From Verrucomicrobiaceae bacterium (GTDB taxonomy: Bacteria > Verrucomicrobiota > Verrucomicrobiia > Verrucomicrobiales > Akkermansiaceae), in contig JAIYDP010000331.1 in the NCBI GenBank assembly GCA_027487435.1, positions 28,814-92,813 of the forward strand: 64,000 nucleotides of DNA. The letters run 5' to 3'. The position numbers and the translations under genes were made by a program. Shown here in pieces: positions 9,427-21,800 of this stretch (within the stretch, counting starts at the first letter, position 1; each line of letters starts with the position of its first letter). A model generated the notes under the pieces. It ran no database searches and was not told the DNA's origin. It saw only the letters and a list, made by a program, of their open reading frames with translations.

Positions 9427-9484
9427 GGGTGCTTTTCGTCGATCTACAAGGGAGTTAGAAACATTTCCCTAACGAAAGGCACCT
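9427..9484. terminator. Long stem-loop between convergent genes
   Basis: Left arm 9427-9439 (GGGTGCTTTTCGT) pairs over its whole length with 9472-9484 (ACGAAAGGCACCT) if two G-U pairs are allowed, and a smaller stem AGGGA/TCCCT (9449-9453 with 9466-9470) sits inside. It starts six bases after the stop of the PDZ/DUF6288 gene and lies before the end of the convergent sulfatase gene. There is no U-tract on either strand, so it is not a standard intrinsic terminator; it could be an mRNA 3'-end stabiliser, a Rho-dependent end or a shared transcription block. Confidence 0.35.
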
Positions 9485-9550
9485 CATCGAGAGAGAGTCC
9501 AAGATACGAGTCAAATGGGTTGGGTATTCGATACCATTGAGCTTCGTTCG

Positions 9551-10891
9551 TTATTTCGCTTGGGCTTTGAGTTCACGGAAACGGGCCCGCATTTCGGCGA
9601 TGCGCTCGGTTTGGGAAGGGTCTTTGATCAGATCGTTTTCCTCATGGGGATCTGCGGTGATGTGGAAGAGTTGCTCAATGCCGTGCTCAGGCCAAAAGAA
9701 ATATTTCCAATCTTTGCGAACGAGGGCCTCGGAGGGAGGAATGAAGGATTTGTTCTTAAGCATGGCGTGCTCATAGAAGAACTCGTCGCGCCATTGAGGT
9801 TTTTTGTTAGCGAGATACAGCGGTGAGATGTCTCGGCCTTGCATGGTGCTGGGGGCTGAGATGCCAACGGCCGAGAGGATGGTCGGGGCAAGATCAACGT
9901 TGAGCGTGAAGCTATCTTCCGTGGTGCCGCGTTTGGCAGCGGGCATGCGTGGGTCGTCGATGATAAGGGGAACTCGAATGCTTTCTTGGTGTGGATACCA
10001 TTTGTCCGCAAGTCCGTGCTCTGCATGAAAGTAGCCGTTATCAGTAGTGAAGATGATGAGGGTATTTTCGTAAATGCCTTGTGCTTTGAGTTCCTTGATG
10101 ACTCGCCCGCATGTCGCATCGACCTCCGTGGCCAAACGATAATAATTTTTCATCATCTCCTGATATTTTTCCGGTGTGTCAAAGCGCCATGTCCAGCGGT
10201 TACGACCTTCGTTTTTGTTGGTGAAAAATGCCGGCAAGCGTTTCCATGATTCCTCTGTGGCGTTCGTGGGGACAGGAATCGTGATATCGTTGTATAGGTT
10301 CATGCTCTGAGGCTGTGGGATGAATTGCTTGGGGTTGTGATCTTCGGCGTGAGTCGCAAAAAAGGCGAGTGTGAGACAAAAGGGTTTTTCTTTTGGTCGG
10401 CTGGCGAGGAATTCTAGGGCATCGTTCTCATTTTTCTGCGTGACGTGGATTTTCGTACCGTCAGCATTTTTCATCCAATGGACACCGGAGTAGGAGCGTC
10501 CGAAGTCGAATCGATTCGCAGGAAATGTGCCGTTGTGCCACTTGCCGACATGACCGACCCAATAGCCATTGTCGCGCAGCAGACCAGGATAGGTATTCTC
10601 CCACGGGGTCGTAAAGGCGTTGAATCCGCGGTTGCCGTGCCGTGACATCCATTGTCCCGTAAACAACGAGGCGCGGCTAACCCCACAGATGGAGGTGGTA
10701 ACGCAGTTGCTAGTAAAACGTACCCCCTTGGATGCGAGGGCATCGAGATGAGGAGTTTTGACGATCGGATTACCAGCACAGCTTAGGGTATCGAATCGCC
10801 AATCGTCGGCATAGAGAATGACAACGTTGCGCTTAGGCTCCACCGCGTGGAGGCTCGTGATCAGTGCGAAAAGGAAGATAAGTCGATTCAT
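9551..10891 (-). CDS. Exported sulfatase (alkaline-phosphatase superfamily)
   Basis: I place the start at the ATG at 10891 because it gives a signal peptide ([18 protein letters not shown]); upstream in-frame codons add an unlikely 33-residue extension. The 446-residue protein has the metal-binding start [12 protein letters not shown] (Asp29, Asp30), the formylglycine motif C-G-V-S-R at Cys69-Arg73 followed by ASLFTG, a GKWH motif near residue 119, and the second metal site [12 protein letters not shown]. Sulfatases of this family remove sulfate esters from polysaccharides or small molecules in the periplasm after an FGE-type enzyme or anSME oxidises the cysteine. The position usually occupied by Pro or Ala is Val (CGVSR), a less common variant. 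The substrate cannot be told from sequence. A GNAT gene lies upstream on the same strand. Confidence 0.92.
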   Translation of the reverse strand: MNRLIFLFALITSLHAVEPKRNVVILYADDWRFDTLSCAGNPIVKTPHLDALASKGVRFTSNCVTTSICGVSRASLFTGQWMSRHGNRGFNAFTTPWENTYPGLLRDNGYWVGHVGKWHNGTFPANRFDFGRSYSGVHWMKNADGTKIHVTQKNENDALEFLASRPKEKPFCLTLAFFATHAEDHNPKQFIPQPQSMNLYNDITIPVPTNATEESWKRLPAFFTNKNEGRNRWTWRFDTPEKYQEMMKNYYRLATEVDATCGRVIKELKAQGIYENTLIIFTTDNGYFHAEHGLADKWYPHQESIRVPLIIDDPRMPAAKRGTTEDSFTLNVDLAPTILSAVGISAPSTMQGRDISPLYLANKKPQWRDEFFYEHAMLKNKSFIPPSEALVRKDWKYFFWPEHGIEQLFHITADPHEENDLIKDPSQTERIAEMRARFRELKAQAK

Positions 10892-10993
10892 GATACTTCT
10901 GTAGAAGATCCGATTCGTACCATGGAGAAAAAGAATGGCAATCTCGATTTTTTCGGAAGCGCGATAGAGAGCATTATGGCGGAGTGGCAAGCA

Positions 10994-11437
10994 TCATACG
11001 TTACCGATCCTGCGATTCATGATGATGTGGGGAATGCCTACTTCCTCAAATACCTGGCCCTCAGCAAAATAGCCGCATTTCTCGTAGAACCAGCGCACCG
11101 ATAGCCTAGCGTGGAGGGTGATGTTTTGATACGCATTCCTTTGCAAAACGTCTTCAACTGCTGCCAGCAATCCCCTACCCTTGCCACTACCGGCGACGTC
11201 AGGACGAACCCACATTTGGCGAAGACGAACGACCTGAGGATCCACATGAACAGCGATCACACCTGCGAGAATGGAGTCCTCATTTTTCAGCACAAAATGC
11301 CTTTGTGCATCTTCGCCATCCGTATCCGAGGTGCTGAGTGACAAACCAAGTGGACTTCGGAGAATCTGATCGCGAAACGTCAGCACCTCGCGGTATTCTG
11401 GGCTGCCATAAGAAATTTCATGTAGGAAGGGTTTCAT
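10994..11437 (-). CDS. GNAT-family N-acetyltransferase
   Basis: The 147-residue protein covers a single GNAT domain. The acetyl-CoA pyrophosphate-binding motif is VRPDVAGSGKGRGLL (about residues 77-91, R-x-x-G-x-G/A type), and the C-terminal part (LSVRWFYEKCGY, then GIPHIIMNR) has the tyrosine and GIPH/M pattern seen in ElaA-like acetyltransferases. It probably acts in the cytoplasm on a small molecule or peptide; the substrate is unknown. The gene is followed 102 bp downstream by the sulfatase on the same strand; co-transcription is possible, but no functional link is evident. Confidence 0.85.
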   Translation of the reverse strand: MKPFLHEISYGSPEYREVLTFRDQILRSPLGLSLSTSDTDGEDAQRHFVLKNEDSILAGVIAVHVDPQVVRLRQMWVRPDVAGSGKGRGLLAAVEDVLQRNAYQNITLHARLSVRWFYEKCGYFAEGQVFEEVGIPHIIMNRRIGNV

Positions 11438-11680
11438 GATATCGCTATTTTGATTTCGGGCTTGGTTTACCTTGGCTATTCGGATCGGCAGGACGTGTCA
11501 TCTGAGTATGCAGATCACATTCGGTTCAAGATGCTTGTGTCGCGACAATCAATAAGAAAAAACCAACTTTAGGCAATCCATTGTAGAGGAGAGCCTCTGA
11601 GATTTTACCCTCAGACAAACATGGTACTTTTAGCTCATGTATTTGGATCGCGACATTTTGCCTCTTTTTTCTTGCAACTT
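11438..11680. other. Intergenic region between divergent genes
   Basis: This stretch separates the GNAT gene (leftward) from the IspH-like gene (rightward). I see no open frame of interest. It contains short imperfect palindromes (for example CTGAG...CTCAG near 11597-11614) but no convincing promoter or RNA gene. The two repeat sites described at 11681 and 11741 complete the interval. Confidence 0.4.
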
Positions 11681-11700
11681 TTTACTTTGCGTAACAAAGT
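11681..11700. promoter_or_regulatory. Palindromic operator candidate, copy 1 (CTTTG-N5-CAAAG)
   Basis: TTTACTTTGCGTAACAAAGT contains the inverted repeat ACTTTG-N5-CAAAGT. A second version (16 of 20 positions identical) starts exactly 60 bp downstream, directly before the IspH-like gene. Two spaced copies of a dyad upstream of one gene suggest a repressor or activator binding site. The regulator is unknown. Confidence 0.45.
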
Positions 11701-11740
11701 TTCTTCGTGAGCGCTTTGCCGGCTCATCTTTTTTTACCTA

Positions 11741-11760
11741 TTTACTTTGCAACACAAAGC
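11741..11760. promoter_or_regulatory. Palindromic operator candidate, copy 2 (CTTTG-N5-CAAAG)
   Basis: TTTACTTTGCAACACAAAGC repeats the site at 11681-11700 and abuts the ATG at 11761. A protein bound here would cover the start region and could block transcription or translation initiation. Confidence 0.45.
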
Positions 11761-12669
11761 ATGAAAACCAACACCAACATTCGTCAATGCGGCTTTAACA
11801 TTCATCGAATTGAACCTTCCGCGATGAGAGTCGCCGCGCAACAGCAACTTGATACCTTGCTAGAAATAAGTCAGAGAAAAAAACTCTGGTGCTGGCATCC
11901 CTATAGCCCGAACCCTCGGGTGCAAAGTCTCTGCGAGCAAGCGGGTATCTCACATCATGAACAGGATTTACGAGCCAACTCGGCCATCGTGATACCTGCC
12001 CACGGAGCTCCTGCTTCTCTCAAGAAACAATGGAAAGCGGAAGGTCGCACCATGTATGACTTTTCGACACCTGAAACACGACGCGTTTTAACAACACTTG
12101 GATTGCTAAAAATCGAAGGCGCAGAGCTTGTGATCATTGGACGGAAAGACGACCCAGAAGTCATTTCTTGGATCCATGATTATCGGGCAGCACGAGTGGT
12201 AGAAAACGCAGAAGATGCCGTGAGAATTCCGTATTCACCGCATTTTGGAATTGTGTGTCAAACGTGTTTCTGTCCGGTATTAGCACGCCATCTGAGCTCG
12301 GTGATTCGCAATCGTCATCGTGATAGTCGCGTGACATTTTACGATACGAGTTCGGAAGAAGAAAATCGCCGCCGACAAGCACTGAAGCAAGCGACACGAT
12401 TCCCAGGCCCCCTGCTGCTCCTCGGACATTCCTTAGCAACTGCGATGATGGCCCATGCCGCAGCCGAATTACGCGTTCCGGTACACCAGATGAACCGAAA
12501 GAATTCTCTTCCTCGTTTCGAACAAGCTCGCTTATCCCATGTTCACATCGCTGCATCCAGCGATGTTCTGCCAGAAGAAATGGAGGATTTGACCTCGGCG
12601 CTAAAAGCTATGCAAACAGGAATTGAAGAACTTTCCTCTAGTTCCAAAAATTTCTCTAATATATCCTGA
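11761..12669 (+). CDS. Divergent IspH/LytB-like protein lacking the iron-sulfur ligands
   Basis: The start at 11761 gives 302 residues, close to the length of IspH (about 316 in E. coli), and aligns with its beginning; a GTG 54 bp upstream would add residues with no counterpart. IspH landmarks are recognisable in order: CWHPYSPNPRVQSLCEQAG (versus the HEVVHN...LRERG region), IVIPAHGAP (versus the SAHGV motif), MYDFSTPET (versus FDATCP), IIGRKDDPEV (versus GHxGHPEV), CQTCFCP (versus the TQTT region) and a final LLLLGHSLAT (versus GSKNSSN). By this hand alignment the catalytic Fe-S cysteines of DATCP and of the CYATTNRQ segment are replaced (Thr, and Tyr/Asp), and the HPEV histidine is Asp. It is therefore probably not an ordinary IspH reductase. 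It stands alone, behind two palindromic sites. Confidence 0.65.
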   Translation: MKTNTNIRQCGFNIHRIEPSAMRVAAQQQLDTLLEISQRKKLWCWHPYSPNPRVQSLCEQAGISHHEQDLRANSAIVIPAHGAPASLKKQWKAEGRTMYDFSTPETRRVLTTLGLLKIEGAELVIIGRKDDPEVISWIHDYRAARVVENAEDAVRIPYSPHFGIVCQTCFCPVLARHLSSVIRNRHRDSRVTFYDTSSEEENRRRQALKQATRFPGPLLLLGHSLATAMMAHAAAELRVPVHQMNRKNSLPRFEQARLSHVHIAASSDVLPEEMEDLTSALKAMQTGIEELSSSSKNFSNIS

Positions 12670-12805
12670 TAATCAATCGTTGCTGTTTTCTCCTGTAGAA
12701 TTTACAAACAATTTTCCAAAACTACGGATTATGTTTGATAGCATGAAATTTATCTGATCGATTACATAGCACATTCAACAAGTTGATTATCTCACTATCT
12801 ATTCT

Positions 12806-15800
12806 ATGAAAACACCCCTCTTCACCTACGCTTGGCTTGCATCACTGATGATCTTCGGCACGAGTGTGGAACTCGATGAAAAATCCTCACGCTACCACAC
12901 GATGCTTTTGAAGAAACCTGAGAGCACTGCTGTGCTTTCTCGCTTCATCGATGCTTGGTTGGAAACGGCTGATCAGGCTGCACTGACAGACATCCTTAAA
13001 GCAAAAGCCCAAGCCGGCGGTGCCGCAGACTGGCGCGTCTTAGCTGCCTTTTATGAATTCTCAGGAAATGATAGCGAGGCCATCGTCGCATTGAATGCCG
13101 CTGTCAAAGCAGGACCAGACGACAAAACAACGCGACTCGCGCGGGCAAAACTGTTAGGCAAGCTGCTACTCTTCGACAAAGCGATCGATGATCTTAGCGA
13201 AGCCGCCAAAGATCCGAATCTAGAACTCGAAGCCACGACACTTACAGGACGCTACTTAGCACGTGCGGGCCAGCCCGATAAAGCGGTGGAATCATGGGGT
13301 AAGTTGATCGCGGCACATCCAGAAGACATTGGACTCCAAGAAGATTTATTGGATTTATTGATCGAAGAAAACTTGATGGATCAAGCCATCGCAACCTCAA
13401 TCAAACTAACGGCAGCCACCAAAGATCCCTACCAGAAAGCGATTCGACGCCTGCGAACGGCGCAAATTTATTCACTTGCCAATAGAAAATCAGAAGCTGC
13501 GAAAGAATACCAAGAGATCCTCGGATTGGCCGCCCAAGACTCGTGGTTGGAACGCGAAACATTGGCACTTGTGAACAAACTCTTCATCTCGCAGGACGAT
13601 AGCGATGGATGGAAAACATTTCTGGAAGAAGCCATCGTCGCGACTCCCAAGCGGACCGCGTTGCAAGAAAACATGGCACAGCATTTGCTGACGACGGGAA
13701 ACATCGAAGAGGCCGTGGCGTTGTATCGCAACCTCATCCAAACAAACCCCGGAGTGCGAGGCTTTCGCGAATCTCTGATAAGCTTGTTCGAACAAGCGAA
13801 TAAAAACAAAGAAGCCAGCCAAGAACTAACCGCCCTTTTAGAGAAAAATCAGAATGAACCACAACTGTGGGAAAAGCTCGCAACAATCCACCAGAAGCTA
13901 GGCGATCAGAAGGCTACTACGGATGCCATCGACAAGGCCGCAGCGCTGATGACGCAAGACGAAGCGGGTAAAATTCAAAGCGCGCAACTTTACCTGCGTT
14001 TTCAAAACAAAGAAACCTGCGAAACTATCCTGCGAGCTGCGGCAAAAGAATTTGGGCCATTGTCCGAAGCCGCCGATAACCTGGCTGTTTTTCTCGCCAT
14101 GAATGGGAAGCCGGAAGAAGCTGTTGCGCTCTGGATCGATGCTTCAAAAAAAGCTGATCGCGAATCTTTGCTGCGCATTTCTCGCTCGCTGTCAGCTCAC
14201 GGGAAAGTTGTAGAAGCCTATCAAATCCTCGCCGACCGCGAGAAGGAATTTGCTGATGACTCTCTTGTCCTCACGGCCTTATGCCAAGCGGCACAGTTGA
14301 CCGAGAAATCAGCTCAAGCCATCCCTGCGGCACTGACGCTGGTGAAATTATCCATTGCTGCCACTGACATCGAAAACTCCATCAAGGTCGCAGCCGCCTT
14401 GATTCTTCGATCGGAAATGAGCGATGAAGTCATTCAGCAGATCACTGGAATGCCTGCTGCATCACTAGGTGAGCGTTGCTTATTAGCGCAACTGCATGAA
14501 CTCACGGGGGATACCATTTCCTCGGAGAAAGCAATCACTGCCGCCGCGACAACTGATGCATCCTTGGCTGCCGCCGCCATGCGCGTGTCTCTACTGGAAA
14601 CCCGCGGTGACTTGCCAGGCGCTGTCGCAGCAATGCGGGAATTGATGACGAAGCCCGGCGGCAACAAACCGCATTTCCTCAAACGCTTGGTAGATCTGTT
14701 AGAAAGATCCGGCGACATTCCTGCGGCACTCGTTGAAGTCACAAAATGGAAAACGGTTGCCCCCGGAGACAAAGCGGCTTGGCTCAAACATGCAGAGCTA
14801 TTTACCGCATCGGGCGAGCCAGAGCGCGCCACCGCTGAGCTGCGCCGTGCCTGTGCTAAGTTTGGTAACGATGAGCAGATGCGCCAAAAGTTGGTAAGCT
14901 CACAAATTGAAGCTGGCGCCAATACCGATGCTTTGCGCATTCTTATGCAATTGCATGATGAATCCGAAAGCACTGCTACGAAGATCAAGTATGCTAGCCA
15001 AATCGCCTCGACGTCCATGATCGAAGGACGCGCCGAGGAAATGGAACAATTATTTCGCAAGCGCAGCCGCGATAATCCCACTGCCGTGGCTCCATTGTTG
15101 GTATTGCGCGAAATGATGGTGACATGGCAAAGAAATGAAGAAGCTGCGGAGCTTTTGTTAGAGGCCTCTCGCCGCAAGCCTGATGACATCGATCTCCAAG
15201 CGCAGCTGGCAGAACTTTTCGAAACCCAAGGTGACATCAAAAAGGCTGAAACGCTCATGCAATCGCTGATCGCCAAGCACAATAGCATCGACATCAAGCG
15301 TCGTCTTGTCGCTTTTTACACCCGCAATGGCTACGCAGAAAAGGCGCAAACACTGACCAAGGAGATCGCCCTAAACTCCGTCGATCCACGCCAGATCGAA
15401 ACGATTGCAGTTTCCATGCTCACCAGCAAGCAATCCGCGGATGCCATCGAGATGCTGCGTGCTGCTTCGACCAAGTTTCCGTTAGATTGGCGAATTTCCT
15501 ATTTGTACGCGTATGCTCTGGAGTTGAATGATCAGCCCGAATTGGCATTTCAAACCTTTCTCGCACTTAGCCAAATCAAAGAAGAAATCCCGAATTTTGT
15601 GGCACCATTGCAACAAAACCAAGGTTATGGTCATTACTACAACCATTACGCATCCATAAAGCCAGACAATAACATCTATGCGCAGATACAACAATTTTTC
15701 AGGACGCCGCAGGAAGCCTATTTACAGCAAAATCCTTACGGCTATGGCGGGATAAGCTGGGGCAGCAGCTACGGCATGGGGATGCTGCCAGTATTACAAC

Positions 15801-18800
15801 TCCCGACGGACTCAAAAACTCTACGTCGCTACGCCTTAGTACACGCCCTGATGATCACCAAAAAAGGCAAAGAAGAACTGGCAGCCCAACGCATCAATCA
15901 ACTCCGCAACAAGGAATTTCCTTTTTGGAATGCCTTTGTGAAGTTATCGATGATCAAAGATCCATCCCTCTACCCAGCCCTTCTCGAAGAGACCCCTGTA
16001 GATCCCTACATGGTGAAAATGTTGATTCGTTATGGATTACCTTCGCAACATATCGGAAGAAACCCAACCACTCCCGTCATCAAACCAGAAACATGGTGGA
16101 AAATTTCCGCCGATCTTGCTGAAAAAGACCCTGCGACTGCACTCGAAGCACTCGAAATGGGTTACAGCACAAATCCTAGCAAGAAACGCACACAAGAGGA
16201 ATATCAAAAATCGATCGATTTACTGGCACGCATTCCGGCCAAGGAACGAACGGTTACGTTTTCTGCGTTGCATAGTATCAGTCACTCCAGCAATGATGAA
16301 AATGTTTCAGCAGAGCAAAAGGCTCAGCTCGAGCGCTTGATGGAAGAATCGATGGAAGCCAATGGCGATGGTTTGCAATACCAGCTCAAGAAACTTGCCA
16401 AATCGATCGAAAAGTCAGCCCTTGCAGGTGATTACGTCAAAGCTGGGGAGGCCTCCAACAAATTCATCAAAGCTGCGGAAAAAATCAATCAATCTCACCC
16501 GTTTTACAACATTCAACAGCAGCAGCTTTATCTATCTCACAGCAATTCTTCAGTCGCTCGCCTATGGGCGGATAATGCCAAGCCAATCACCCCTGCGCAA
16601 ATCATCGAGCAGTTCCGGTATGAACCTCTCATAGGTCAAGCCATGAACCTTGGCGTGAAGTTCCTGCTAGCATACAATCCACAACACGGGCTCGCCCAAC
16701 CTGAACTTAGTCCAGCGCGGGCAGAATTGATGAAGGCGCTGAAAATCAATGAGAATCAGGCAAACCAACCTAAGTCTCCGTCTAAGCTCGATATCAAAGA
16801 CCCGAAAGCATTTCTCGAGGGCGTCATGAAACTTGATCGCCCACTCGACCGCGTGCTTGTGCTCTATGCTTGCCAGTTGCCCGCCTTGCTCGACCCGCTG
16901 CTTACACAACTCACCGCCGAAGAGTCCAAACCTGACGACAAACTCCTTCTTTGGGCTTCCGCATATCAGGCTAACGACAAGAAAAATCTCCCCTTAGCTT
17001 ACGAACTAGCCGTGCGATGCCGCAACATAGCAAAGCGCGACATTCAATCATCCGCAGATCAACAAATCGTCCTTATCGCTTCGTTGTTGCTTGCCGAGAA
17101 AGTCAATACCGTCGATTTGAGTGCAGCGAAAAGTGCCATCCTACGCGCAGCAAAATCGATCATTAACCAAGAGGAGAAAGTCATCGCCGCCAAAAAACTC
17201 AAGCAATTCGGACTAGAACTAGCCGCCGATCGTATGGTTCGTCCCTCATTGACGCGCAATAGGAACGCGAGCTCACGTTCTCATTACGGATCGGGAATCA
17301 ATCCAAAAACAACACAAGATGCGGCCACTCTCGCCCGCAAAGGAAATCGCGCTGGTGCTGCGACGCAATTTTACCAACAAATTCGACAAGTCTTCCAACA
17401 ACAGCAAGGCAATCATAGCTATTACCTTCGCGAAATCAAAGAATTGGTGAAATCGCTCAAACTCGAAAAAGACATCGCCGCGCAAATGCGCCCAAGCGCA
17501 ACAGCCCCATTTCGCGAACGTGTCGAATTCATGCGTGTGATGTGTGCCATCGATAACCCAGATCAATACACAGCCGAACTCAAGGCTCTGTTTCAAGAAA
17601 ATCCCGAGGATTCACATCTGATCAAAATGATGACTCACATCGGCGAAAAGGAAATCCAAACCGCTCTTGCCAAGAAGTTTGCAAGCCTTAAACCTCAAGA
17701 AATCATGCATTGGGGAGCTGGTATTGTGCAGGATTTCAGTGAAACTGATCGCAACATGGACGACAAAACGTACTTGGCATACCTGAGCCGTATGGAATTG
17801 ATAATTGCCATTCTCGAACATCAGCCAACCGAACAAAAAATGCCAAATACATTGGCATGGATCAATGACATCATCACTCAATGGCAGAACAATCACTATG
17901 TCAACGGGAACTACCTACGTGCGTTTGGCTCCCCATTACCCACGGCACCTAAGGTTGACAATCCGCTTTGCACAAAACGCGATGAAGTGATCCATCGTAT
18001 GGCACTTGCTATGATCAAGCACAAGGACACCAGTGGCACGGGTTTCCTGCTCTTGAAAACTGGAAAAGAACTCTGGCAAATCGAAGACGCATCATTGCAA
18101 CAAATCGCTCTAACCAGTTACAAGAGCATGTTGGCGGGGCTGAACTTCGCTAAGACAGAACAACCTGTGGCGAAAGGCTTGTTTGAATCCGAGGATGAAG
18201 AAGATCCTTTCAGCCAAATGAGCCGATACTCCCGCGGTAGCTACTACGGCCGGGGCTCCAATAGTTCTGAAAGCGAAAAATCGATTCGAGATGCCCTTGC
18301 TTTATCAGCAGAGCTAAAGCCGCTGACAAAAGAAGATTTGCTACCCTCGCTAAAAGAGCCAGAGCGCAAGCTTGTTGTTGGTTGGCTCAGCTACTTTGCC
18401 GCTCCCACAGCGCAGCTTGCTGCAGAGCGCAAGACAACAATGACCGAAAATATCGTGGCATTCCAAACGAGCGTGGAAATCGCAAGATTGGTGAACATAC
18501 CAATCATCCCCGGGGTGACTTTGATGCTGAATCACAAGGATGCAAAAAATCTAACACAGCGCGGCTTCTTCAATCCCGATATCAACATGATTCAGCCTTT
18601 TTTCGATCAGGCAAATCAAGCAAAAACCCAGCAGGAATGCGAAAAACTTTTGACCTACATTACGGAACAATATCTCGGTGAGAAAAAATTATGGTCTCTC
18701 TATGAAATAGCTTCGATCAATAGGAACCGCAGATCGTACTATGCATCAGAAATCGATACGAGAATTCAAGCCTACAGGAGTGTCATCCAACAACAGCCAA

Positions 18801-21800
18801 ATCAAGACAGCACTTTCCATATTTATCGATTTTTGTTAGCGAACGAGATGGGAGAACTTATGCAAAACCAACATCGTCTTGGTCTCGATGCTGATGCGAA
18901 AAAAAGTGTAGCCTTGATTCTGAAGTCAGGTCTGATGCTGTCTGGTCCGGGAATGTTCCTCGCCGACGGCTCATTTATGCCGGACAAAACCTTGTATTTT
19001 TCGAGCACATCAAGCGACAACAGGGAAAAGAAAAGTCTGGCGAAAGAGCTTGAAACGGTCGATGGCGACAACCGTTTTTGGTGTCGTATGCTTGCTGCCA
19101 GTTTCAAGCAATCCAAAGGTGCCGAAATTTTACCTGAAATCACGCGTGAAATGAAATCCATCAAAGCATGGCCCGAGAGCGAAAAAATCCATTTCACCAA
19201 TTGGGTCTATCAAACGTGGCCAGACTTGACTTCCAGCTCGCTAAAAACATGGCTAAAACCAGATTACAAAGGAAACATTGCAAAACACGAAAAGGTAATC
19301 AAGGAGCTTTCCTCACAACTCAAGGAACAATCCTTTGATCAAGAACAAATCCAAAATAGCCTATACATTTTGATCAACGATGACCCGAAAAAAGCTGCTA
19401 CACTGTGGTCAGGCTTCATGGAATCGAGTTCTCAGTTGAATCTCCCAGTGTACAGCAATGTTAATGGAGTATCACTGGCACAACACGAATACTTGAATTA
19501 CTCAATCATCAGTAATTTTGATGATTCAAGTGCTGCCGAAAAAACGGATTTCTACAAAACCATGCAGTTTCTCTTAGCTTTGGATCAAGCCGAGATCATC
19601 AAGCCCAATCTGAATAGCATCTCTTCCATTCTGCGTGATATCATCCGCCGAAACATTAGCAACTCATCTGACAGTAGTAACTCATCTAACATCCCCATTT
19701 CACCCACTCTTTCATCGATCAAAAATGTAAGTGTAGCAAAGATTGCCCAGCTCATTCTTTACGCTTCAGAAGTAGATAGTAAAACTGCCACATTACTTAT
19801 GGAAAGCATGGTGGAATCGATGGATTACATGAACACGCCCGATGCTAAAACAAAGGAGTTTATCACATCATGGCTAGAAAAAACCATAGCTCCAAAAAGC
19901 TCACGTCTGGCCAAATTCGGCTATGTATTTTTCCATACCAATTCAAATTCCTTGCAAGTGGAAAAATTGAGGACGCAATGCATCGCTGCTCACCAAGAGC
20001 TTTACAAAGATAAAGAAATCAGCCCTTTTTTCAAGCTGGAATGCTTCTCGGAATTAGAAGATTACTCATCAGACATTTACAAGAATCAAGACCTCATCAA
20101 CTCTATCTTAGACATCGTGATGGAGTGCGAGTTGACTAATCCACAACAGTTTTCTACAGTTTATTCAATGGTTAGCGATTTTTCGAGCGCAACGAAAATC
20201 TCACCTGAATACAGTAAGCGCATGTGTAGGGAAGTTTACCCAAAAATACATGAGGCAATAGAAAACAACATTCAGTTACAAGGAGGCTACAAAGAACCAA
20301 TGGCACAAGCATGGTTACAGTCATCTCTACAATCGGGAGATAAATCACTTTTTACAGAGTTCACACGTTTCAATCCCGACATGGCAAGAGGGAATCTGGC
20401 ATGTCTTGTCGATCTCTTGAAGAACGAATGGGGAGAAGAATTGATAGCGCTTCTGCCGAAGCCGGGTATCATCTACACGGCTCCGCACATTCTCCTAATT
20501 AAAGATGGAAATGGTAGCAATTATCATTATTTCACCATAGATTTGGAGCAAAAACTGGCAAAGTTCCTGCCAAGCATCAAAGACCCACAGCAGCGTTTCC
20601 GCCTCGAAGTCATCATGGCCAATCTACCTGATTCACAAGGCAACGATAAGCCTACAATGAGTCGCACGCAGCGCGTAAATGCTTTGGCTAACAGATTTGC
20701 CGCGGAAGCCCCTTCTCAACGCGTGATACGAATGGAATTGTTATGCTATCTTTACAGTGGCGGCAAATCAATCAATCTGGAAGAGATGCTTTCTCATGCG
20801 AACGCATTGGATCTCGCCGATGTCATTGATGTGCGATTCAATCGCAACGGCCGAGTCTCTCCATCTGATGAGCAATTGGTCGTATTGCAACAAGCGATGA
20901 TCGAACAAACCATGCAAGCAACCCTGCTAGAACAAAAATCCGAATTTTTCATTCGCCAAATGAAAAGCTTAAGCCTGCTCCACAGTGCTAACAATGGGTA
21001 TTCGATTTCGAGAATATTGAGTAACAATTTCAAGAATCTAAGCCCCTACATCATCAACATGTTTGTGGAACAGCCTGAGAAACATCAGAAACTCGCCGAA
21101 GAATTCATCGACATTTGCACCAGTGCGATCGAGATGTCTGGGAAGCACTCCTCTGACGGCGTAGTTCCATTCTACCTCTTTTCACAAATGGCTCACAGCC
21201 TGAGTGGCCAAGGGAAAAAGTTTGCCGCTTGGGACAAGCAATTAAGTTCTAAAGTAAAATCACGCCTCAAAGAGAACAAAGAATACTATTCCCGTGAAGT
21301 CTTCCGCTCTTTCCCTAAGAAATGTATCATCGATAGCAATGGAAAATCCAACGTGCCTAAATTGCTCGTCAAGCTCCTGAGTGACGATGAAACAAGCGGC
21401 TATCTCATGTCCCTCGTATCAAAGATAAACGTTTTCGTGGAGAATCAATTTGTCAGCATTGATGAATTTGCCCAAGCAATCGATGCCGTGCCCGACACCT
21501 GTTTACGAAAGCCCGACTACTTGATTGAACGAGCAGGCATGCTCATGAAGCGCAAAACAGACATCGTGTCTGCCGATAAAGACTATGATCGTGCCCGAGA
21601 ACTCGCAACATCCTTAAACTTGGCTCCGGTCATCGAAAGAGCCAATGCTCATCAAGCTAGTATGTACTTTGACAACGGTAAAAAGGCCGAAGCAGAAAAA
21701 CTCGCCGCCACAGTTGACGTAAGCAAACTATCTGATCAAGATACGAAACTGTTCGCACCACTTGCAAAGTTCGCTAAACCAACTCCTCCAGCTAATCCCC

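Noticed and set aside
14434..15297. 287-codon open frame on the minus strand
   Set aside because: Antisense to the giant TPR gene; its Ser/Ala/Arg-rich translation is the usual shadow of a helical gene.
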